Source: Acinetobacter shaoyimingii
Lineage (GTDB): Bacteria > Pseudomonadota > Gammaproteobacteria > Pseudomonadales > Moraxellaceae
Assembly (NCBI RefSeq): GCF_011578045.1
Contig: NZ_CP049801.1
Location: 2,914,001 to 2,978,000 of the forward strand
Length of the DNA stretch: 64,000 nucleotides
Direction of reading: 5' to 3'
Part shown: piece after piece, positions 58,309 through 64,000 of the stretch
Layout of the letters: every line of letters starts with the position of its first letter
Numbering within the stretch: the first letter of the stretch is position 1
Notes under the pieces: model-generated
Told to the model about the DNA's origin: nothing
Seen by the model: only the letters and a program-made list of their open reading frames with translations
Databases searched by the model: none
Position numbers and translations under genes: made by a program

Positions 58309-59616
58309 TTAACTGATTTTTTCAATTTGATTGTTTATAGATTGTTTGTTGATCTGGTCTTGCTGAATAGATTCATGATCAACAACAATAGGATGTACTT
58401 GTGCTTCTGTCGGTAATACCACTTTAAAGGTTGTGCCACGACCTTGTTCAGATTCCACACTGATTTGACCATGATTAATATCTACAAATCGCTTACACAG
58501 CACCAATCCAAGTCCAGCACCTTTTTCACCAAAAGTTCCTTTAATACTGACTTGAAGATTAGGCTTAAATAATCCTTCAATCTGTTGCGGTGTCATACCC
58601 AACCCAGTATCTTGAATACTGATTTCAACGCCATTGTCACAAGCTTTGGCTTCAATCGAGACTTTTCCAGTGCCGTCTGTATAAGTAAATTTAAGCGCAT
58701 TAGAGACAATATTTTGAACCACAGACGTGATCATATTGATGTCGGCATAGACTTTTAAATCTTCAGGCACATTTTCAATCAATTGAATATTTTTTTTCAC
58801 CGCCAAAGTATTTAAAACGTCATAAACAATTTTGCTGACTTGCTTGAGTTGAAAATTCATTGGATGATAAACAAAACGTCCACCCTCAGCCATCGCCCAA
58901 TTGAGTAAGCTTTCCAATAAATTATAAGTCGATTGTGCTGTGTCATTTAAATATTCAGCAATATCCTGCACTTCTCGGTCTGACAAGGTTGCACGCTCTT
59001 CAGCCAACACTTCTGAAAAACCCAGCAACCCATGAAATGGTGCTCTTAGGTCATGCGCAATCACTTGGAAAAATTTGGTCTTACTAAAGTTTAAAGCGAG
59101 CTGTTGCTCATATAATTCTTTTAACTCTGAATAGTCAGCACGCAGTTCAATAATCCGAATTAAACTCATCGCAAATTCTTGAACCAACGATAAATTTTCT
59201 TCTACAAATGGCTCATCATGGTCATCAAATAATACAATTTGTCCAATCGAAACTTGATCATCTATGAGTAAATTAAATGCGATAACACGTTTATGCTCAA
59301 CGCCCAGTTGATGTATATGATCAGAAAACTTTTGATAATTGGGATGATGAATCCCGATGGCTAATTCACCATCAAAGTATGCAGCTAAATTGGCTTCTTT
59401 TTTGGATTGAAATGCTTTAAAACCTTCTGGAGACGAATACCATACATATGGTTCATTTTGAAAAGCTAAAATTGCTGAATCTGAATGCAATATGCCACGT
59501 GCAAATTTTAAGAATCCCTCGACTTGGCTTTTAGGCGTAAACACCCCTAATAATAGTGCTAATTTACAAGCACTAAGTTGATCAGCTTGATCAATTTCGA
59601 GTAATTCTAACTTCAT
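58309..59616 (-). CDS. Cytosolic sensor histidine kinase (GAF-like + HisKA)
   Basis: 435 residues with no membrane helix. An N-terminal ~170-residue GAF-like domain is followed by HisKA (FFQVIAHDLRAPFHGLLG, with the phospho-acceptor His near residue 188), then N box (TSVVQNIVSNALKFT), G1 (IQDTGLGMT) and G2 (GAGLGLVLCKRF). No response regulator is next to it, so it is an orphan or acts with a remote partner. It is upstream of glnE on the same strand, 66 nt away. Signal unknown. Confidence 0.88.
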   Translation of the reverse strand: MKLELLEIDQADQLSACKLALLLGVFTPKSQVEGFLKFARGILHSDSAILAFQNEPYVWYSSPEGFKAFQSKKEANLAAYFDGELAIGIHHPNYQKFSDHIHQLGVEHKRVIAFNLLIDDQVSIGQIVLFDDHDEPFVEENLSLVQEFAMSLIRIIELRADYSELKELYEQQLALNFSKTKFFQVIAHDLRAPFHGLLGFSEVLAEERATLSDREVQDIAEYLNDTAQSTYNLLESLLNWAMAEGGRFVYHPMNFQLKQVSKIVYDVLNTLAVKKNIQLIENVPEDLKVYADINMITSVVQNIVSNALKFTYTDGTGKVSIEAKACDNGVEISIQDTGLGMTPQQIEGLFKPNLQVSIKGTFGEKGAGLGLVLCKRFVDINHGQISVESEQGRGTTFKVVLPTEAQVHPIVVDHESIQQDQINKQSINNQIEKIS

Positions 59617-60181
59617 ACCAGCACCTTATTTAAGTAAAACTTAAAACTGAGATGAATCATTTTTGTCTTGTAATGCTTTAATATTAAATGACATAAGAAT
59701 TTTTAAAAGAAAAATCCTCTAACTTATTTGCAAAGTCATTGTGATTCAATGCAAGATTAATACATTAAATTACATTTATAAAGGTATTTCATACCAATCT
59801 AATATTTGCTAGAGCATCTGTGGATTTGAATAATTCAACTTTGTTTTTATTGAGAAAAATTTTATTTTATTTTGATCTCAATATTCTTTATATAACAATT
59901 AAATTGAAAATCAATGCTTTATTCTCCATTTTTTATATTTTTTCAAAATCATTGAAAAATCTTTCCTTTTCATCTAAAAAAATTATAAAAAACTTATAAT
60001 TTTCTGTGTCTTAAATCATCACTTCAATCAAAAAATAAATTTAAATACTGATAGGTATAGACAGTATTAAAAGTGCAACAAAAAGTTTATGGTATAAAAA
60101 AACCTCAAACAAAAAAATTGTTTGAGGTTTTTAGAAATTCTTTTAACACTTCGCACTTAGTTCAATTCATATTAAAATAAG
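59617..60181. other. AT-rich gene-free gap
   Basis: About 565 bp upstream of the histidine kinase gene. It contains the terminator of the tRNA gene and must hold the kinase promoter. I see no credible small gene on either strand. Confidence 0.5.
60096..60132 (-). terminator. Terminator of the tRNA-Leu gene
   Basis: AAAAACCTCAAACAA, short loop, TTGTTTGAGGTTTTT. A 15-bp stem with T runs, 50 nt beyond the 3' end of the minus-strand tRNA gene. Confidence 0.88.
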
Positions 60182-60268
60182 TGGTCCCGAGGGTCGGACT
60201 CGAACCGACACGTCATCTCTGACAGCGGATTTTGAGTCCGCCGCGTCTACCAATTTCACCACCTCGGG
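60182..60268 (-). tRNA. tRNA-Leu (anticodon CAA)
   Basis: 87 nt. On the minus strand the acceptor CCCGAGG pairs with CCTCGGG, followed by the discriminator A and an encoded CCA. The D arm has GTGAAATTGGTAGAC. The anticodon stem GCGGA/TCCGC encloses CTCAAAA, giving anticodon CAA (reads UUG). A long variable arm is present, as expected of a class II tRNA, and the T arm is GTCGG-TTCGAGT-CCGAC. The gene is single and divergent from queA. Confidence 0.96.
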
Positions 60269-60450
60269 AGAGGTTGTGATGGCTATAATAGCGATTTTAT
60301 TGAGCTTGTCAACGTAAACGCTGCGCAATTGCTTAGTTTTAAAGCAAAGATGCACATGTTGTATTATAAATCATCAATTTCAAGCAAAAAAATCAAAAAA
60401 GACTATACTATGCGCAGTTTTCTTTTCGCTGTATTCAGTCCAATTCTACT

Positions 60451-61488
60451 ATGCAACTTTCCGATTTCAATTTTGACCTCCCAGACGAACTCATAGCCCG
60501 TTACCCTTTAGAATCACGCAGTGCTTCGCGTCTATTGCACCTTAAAGCAAATGGTGAGTATGAAGACTTACATTTCACTGATATTCTCGATCAGTTGAAT
60601 GCGGGTGATCTTTTGGTACTCAATGATACCAAAGTGATGAAAGCACGCCTTAAAGGTAAACGTGCAACTGGCGGTGCAATTGAAATTTTAGTTGAACGCA
60701 TCTTTGACCAAACGATTGCCCATTGTCATATTAAATCCAGCAACTCACCAAAAGCTGGAGCAGAACTGTTTATTGGTCCTGATGAAGTAAAAGTCACAGT
60801 CACTGGTCGTCATGAAAATTTATTTATCGTTGAATTTACTCAACCGATTTTACAAGTTTTAGATCAATATGGTCAGCTCCCTATTCCGCCTTACTTTAAC
60901 CGTGAAGCAGAAGAGATTGACACCGTGCGTTATCAAACTGTTTTTAATGACCCGACTAAAATTGCCAGTGTCGCAGCGCCAACAGCCAGCTTACATTTTG
61001 ATGAAGCCTTGTTGAAAAAGCTTGACGATAAAGGCATTAAAAAAACATTTGTTACTTTACATGTTGGTGCTGGCACATTCTTGCCTGTACGTACAACCGA
61101 TATTGAAAATCATGTCATGCACAGTGAATGGTGTGATGTTTCTGAAGCGACAGCTCAATTGATTCGAGACACAAAAGCTCGTGGTAATAAAGTCATTGCT
61201 GTCGGAACAACGGCGACCCGTGCCATTGAAAGTGCTGCACAAGCTTGTGGTGGACACATTGGTGCATGGACGGGTGACACGCAAATTTTCATTTACCCAG
61301 GTTATGAGTTTTGTGCAGTCGATCGTTTGATTACCAATTTCCATTTACCTGAATCCACGCTTCTTATGCTTGTTTCAGCATTATCGAATCGAGACAATAT
61401 TTTAAATGCATATAAACATGCTGTTGAAAGCAAATACCGCTTCTTCAGTTATGGTGATGCAATGCTGATTGATAAAATCACAGCATAA
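60451..61488 (+). CDS. queA: S-adenosylmethionine:tRNA ribosyltransferase-isomerase
   Basis: 345 residues. QueA transfers the ribosyl part of SAM to preQ1 in tRNA, making epoxyqueuosine. Signatures: [63 protein letters not shown], and C-terminal [16 protein letters not shown]. In most bacteria tgt follows, but here a membrane protein pair follows, so tgt is not adjacent. Confidence 0.97.
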   Translation: MQLSDFNFDLPDELIARYPLESRSASRLLHLKANGEYEDLHFTDILDQLNAGDLLVLNDTKVMKARLKGKRATGGAIEILVERIFDQTIAHCHIKSSNSPKAGAELFIGPDEVKVTVTGRHENLFIVEFTQPILQVLDQYGQLPIPPYFNREAEEIDTVRYQTVFNDPTKIASVAAPTASLHFDEALLKKLDDKGIKKTFVTLHVGAGTFLPVRTTDIENHVMHSEWCDVSEATAQLIRDTKARGNKVIAVGTTATRAIESAAQACGGHIGAWTGDTQIFIYPGYEFCAVDRLITNFHLPESTLLMLVSALSNRDNILNAYKHAVESKYRFFSYGDAMLIDKITA

Positions 61489-61573
61489 ATTGCTTGAAAT
61501 TGCGTTGTAATATTAATAAAGCATTGCGATCTGCAGTGCTTTATTTTTAAATATATTTAAATTAAAAAAATGA

Positions 61574-62608
61574 ATGCTCATGAATAATAAAGACCAACAA
61601 TCAAATCAATCAAATCAATCAAATCAATCAAATCAATCGCATATGCCACAAAGTATCAATCAACAAACATTTGAAAATATTGAGCGCTTACAACACCTAT
61701 TAGATCAAAACCTAAGCCATGATGAACTCATTCACCAACTCAAACATTGGCAGCACTCACCGCATTTATATCTGCAAGATCATCGCTTTAAAATATGCAT
61801 TGCACTTGCCATTGTCTGCATTGCTCTGGGTTTTTTCATACACTGGCTGTTTTTTATTGCTGGTGTGATCATAGGTTCATTTGGTTTTTTTAAAAAAGTG
61901 CCGACCCAAGCATTAAAACAAATCATCAATGATTATGAATTACGAACTGTAGCAGCACGATACCAAATATTTGATCAAGATCTATATCATCATTTTGGTG
62001 ACTTTAGCATTAAAAATTATCCGTTGTTTGAGTTGGGTAATCATCAAAATTATCTGCAAAATTTCATGTATGGAACTTGGCAAATTGAAAACCGCGAATA
62101 TCCCTACATGCTCTTCAACTATCATTATGTTGATAAAGTCACTGAGACTGACGATGATGACCGTGAAAGAACCACTTACAATCATTATGATTTATGGGGC
62201 ATCGTGCTAAATCAATTTCCAGTCAATGGAATCAGTATTGCATCCAAGCAAAAACGAGCATGTCGTTTAGGCGTTAAATGGTCAACAGGTGATCTTCAAT
62301 TCGATCGAAAATTTCAAACCAGTGGTCGTGATGAAATGGAACTTGCGAAGTTTTTCACACCAAAACATCTTTTAACATTAGATCAAATGCTGCAAAAATT
62401 TAAAGGTGATGTATATATCCATCCTGAATTGAATTGTCTCTGCTGGTTATTTAATTGCAATATCTTTACTGTACAAACCTCAGTTCCAGAGATTAAATCC
62501 ATCTCAAATCTAGCGAATCATTTATCAGACTACCGTATGCCCTACTACGAAGAACTGAATGAACAAATACAATTGTTATTAAAGGAAATTCATCCAGATT
62601 ATGTTTAA
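61574..62608 (+). CDS. LemA-linked membrane protein (DUF3137-like), copy 1
   Basis: 344 residues. A polar N-terminus with four Ser-Asn-Gln repeats and a coiled region (residues ~30-65) precedes two adjacent membrane helices (ICIALAIVCIALGFFIHWLFFIAGVIIGSF by its ends, ~75-105). The C-terminal ~220 residues form a soluble domain (YGTWQIENREYPYMLFNYHYVD, DLWGIVLNQFP). The layout and the neighbour lemA recall DUF3137 proteins. ATG 61574 is preferred, though 61580 is possible. It is a clear paralog of the next gene. Function unknown. Confidence 0.65.
   Translation: MLMNNKDQQSNQSNQSNQSNQSHMPQSINQQTFENIERLQHLLDQNLSHDELIHQLKHWQHSPHLYLQDHRFKICIALAIVCIALGFFIHWLFFIAGVIIGSFGFFKKVPTQALKQIINDYELRTVAARYQIFDQDLYHHFGDFSIKNYPLFELGNHQNYLQNFMYGTWQIENREYPYMLFNYHYVDKVTETDDDDRERTTYNHYDLWGIVLNQFPVNGISIASKQKRACRLGVKWSTGDLQFDRKFQTSGRDEMELAKFFTPKHLLTLDQMLQKFKGDVYIHPELNCLCWLFNCNIFTVQTSVPEIKSISNLANHLSDYRMPYYEELNEQIQLLLKEIHPDYV
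61601..61636. repeat. Four perfect copies of a 9-bp repeat in the coding region
   Basis: TCAAATCAA four times, encoding Ser-Asn-Gln units at the N-terminus. Because the unit is 9 bp, changes in copy number keep the frame. Confidence 0.9.
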
Positions 62609-62684
62609 GTAAAAGATTAAATCCGATATCATTGTTTTTAAAATTTATGATGATAAAAATTAATTCGAGCCTTAATCACCAGCC

Positions 62685-63719
62685 ATGCCTATTCAATCGA
62701 TTCAGCACGTTTTGCATTTTAGAACAAGAAAAAACAAACAAGTCATGCAAAATCTTGAACGACTTTGGCAAATCGATGCCGATGCCCACACAGCCCAAGA
62801 TATTTTAGATGCTCTACACCCTTGGGGAGGCAATCCAGAATTACGTTTCCACAATACTTTGCCGTTCTTTATTGTATTGTGTGGGCTAATGAATCTGATC
62901 GGTGGAGCCATTTTAAGTACATACATTCCATTTTCACTAAGTGTCTTATGGTTTATGGTCTGCTGTGCTGTCGCTTATATGATCTATGAGCCTCATCGAC
63001 CTATTGATGACATCATTTCTCATCTTGAAATGCGTATAAAATTATTAAAGTTTGATGTTCAATACAATCAAATCCCAAAAATCATTAAAACACCAAGTAG
63101 CGATCAACTGTTCATCAATCGTTTAAAACATTATTTTCCGCTCTTTGATCGTGGTGCAGAATACAATGAGATCGATGATTATGCTGCAACCATTTGGACA
63201 ACCAGAGAAGGTCAAGATTTTCCAGTGCTGTTGTTTCGATATCATTATGTCACCGAACTCAATGTCCCAAACTTAGATGGCACACGGCAAAATGTTAAAG
63301 AGATTCATAAAGATGCTTGGGGTGCTTTTGTATTTAACATCTCACCTTTAGGATTAGCGATCAGCAATCGCAGAAAAGAGTTTTTCTATCCATATAAAGA
63401 AGAATGGTATACCTCGGATATTCAGATCAATCGACAAGTTAAAGTCTTTGGGTGTAAACGTGAGTTAATTGCTAAACGTCTCAGTCCTGCGTTCACTTTG
63501 AAAGTTGCCAATCTATTTGAACACGTACAAGGTGACTTAATTTCTCATCATAATGAGCATATTATGTGTTTTGTTGGGGATCGAAATTTATTTAAAGTTC
63601 GTGCCAACAAACCTAAAAATGGTATTCATAATATTTCAGCATTAAGAGGATATTTAAGAACACTGGATATGCCTGATTATGAAAAATTTAAAAAAAATAT
63701 GATAGAATTAATCACATAA
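62685..63719 (+). CDS. LemA-linked membrane protein (DUF3137-like), copy 2
   Basis: 344 residues, the same architecture as copy 1: an N-terminal helical part (NLERLWQIDADAHTAQDILDAL), two helices (FIVLCGLMNLIGGAIL and SVLWFMVCCAVAYMIYE, residues ~65-105), and a C-terminal domain with FPVLLFRYHYVTE and DAWGAFVFNISPLGLAIS, matching copy 1 motif by motif. The N-terminal SNQ repeats are absent. It is 76 nt after copy 1 and 50 nt before lemA, so all three probably form one operon. Function unknown. Confidence 0.68.
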   Translation: MPIQSIQHVLHFRTRKNKQVMQNLERLWQIDADAHTAQDILDALHPWGGNPELRFHNTLPFFIVLCGLMNLIGGAILSTYIPFSLSVLWFMVCCAVAYMIYEPHRPIDDIISHLEMRIKLLKFDVQYNQIPKIIKTPSSDQLFINRLKHYFPLFDRGAEYNEIDDYAATIWTTREGQDFPVLLFRYHYVTELNVPNLDGTRQNVKEIHKDAWGAFVFNISPLGLAISNRRKEFFYPYKEEWYTSDIQINRQVKVFGCKRELIAKRLSPAFTLKVANLFEHVQGDLISHHNEHIMCFVGDRNLFKVRANKPKNGIHNISALRGYLRTLDMPDYEKFKKNMIELIT

Positions 63720-63769
63720 AGTCGATAACGCATATATTTAAAAAATATCAAAAAAATCAGGAATGACAC

Positions 63770-64000
63770 ATGGGTATTATCATTTTTATCTTAATTTTTG
63801 TGATTATTTTAATCTGGGGTATTCTGGTGCGAAATAATATCGTACGCTTTTTTAATGCCACCAAACGCTCATGGGCTGAAGTAGCCAATTTTGAACGTCA
63901 AAAAGTCAAAACCTTAGAAGCTTTAGAAGAAACTTTGCAACAATATACCCAATTTGAAAAATCAACTTTAGAAAATGTGACGCGATTACGTCAACAAATT
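63770..64000 (+). CDS. lemA: LemA-family protein, N-terminal part
   Basis: 77 codons before the window ends. A short N-terminal membrane anchor (IIIFILIFVIILIWGILV) is followed by NNIVRFFNATKRSWAEVANF, the start of the LemA coiled-coil domain. LemA proteins are membrane-anchored helical proteins with their bulk in the periplasm or cytoplasm, of unclear function, often found beside DUF3137 or Zn-protease genes. It follows the two paralogous membrane proteins in one direction. Confidence 0.85.
   Translation, partial: MGIIIFILIFVIILIWGILVRNNIVRFFNATKRSWAEVANFERQKVKTLEALEETLQQYTQFEKSTLENVTRLRQQI

Noticed and set aside
60167..60355. 62-residue frame on the minus strand
   Set aside because: It covers the tRNA-Leu gene and is a shadow.

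Overview
The window is a low-GC gammaproteobacterial chromosome segment that fits Acinetobacter. The evidence is the gene set and its order: gcd next to an OprB porin, tandem long FadE-type acyl-CoA dehydrogenases, a BaeSR-type two-component system, and above all an aspS ... ilvE interval packed with sugar genes. In Acinetobacter the aspS-ilvE interval is the known site of the lipooligosaccharide outer-core (OC) locus. I cannot assign a species from sequence alone.

Bases 1-31100 are mainly housekeeping and envelope genes. They run: 5' end of gcd (PQQ glucose dehydrogenase) and oprB; a DUF1543 gene; a CPBP protease; trpB/trpF; a GNAT acetyltransferase; a cobalamin riboswitch driving a BtuB-type receptor and a PduO-type cobalamin adenosyltransferase; a glycerophosphodiesterase; an acyl desaturase; a DHCW cupin; selO; an L,D-transpeptidase; an MmcQ/YjbR protein; baeR/baeS with a divergent two-repeat lipoprotein gene; two acyl-CoA dehydrogenases; psiE; an RcnB-like protein; a phospholipase D-like protein; a ZnuD-like zinc receptor with a Zur-type box; an O-antigen-ligase-like protein; and DUF4184.

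Bases 31298-55465 are aspS, the OC-type locus and ilvE. The locus holds eleven candidate transferases: GT8-like, DUF115-like, Caps_synth, three GT2, DUF4422, two GT25, Stealth, and a second DxD enzyme. It also holds three precursor modules: rmlBDAC (dTDP-L-rhamnose), glf (UDP-galactofuranose), and ugd plus an epimerase (UDP-glucuronate, then UDP-galacturonate). It is a mosaic. A divergent module of rmlB(-), GT2(+), GT25(-) occurs twice in a row. In the second copy rmlB is an internally deleted remnant and the GT2 has lost several motif residues. Long AT-rich gene-free gaps separate the blocks. The epimerase has no ATG, GTG or TTG start: an ideally placed Shine-Dalgarno is followed by ATA, in an ATAA overlap with the ugd stop.

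Bases 55492-64000 return to core genes: glnE, a cytosolic histidine kinase, tRNA-Leu(CAA), queA, and two paralogous membrane proteins leading into a truncated lemA. I saw no prophage, CRISPR array, intact insertion sequence or rRNA. The observations most worth checking are the ATA start, the duplicated and partly decayed OC module, the glf/DUF4422 pair, the lipoprotein beside baeSR, and the LemA-linked paralogs.
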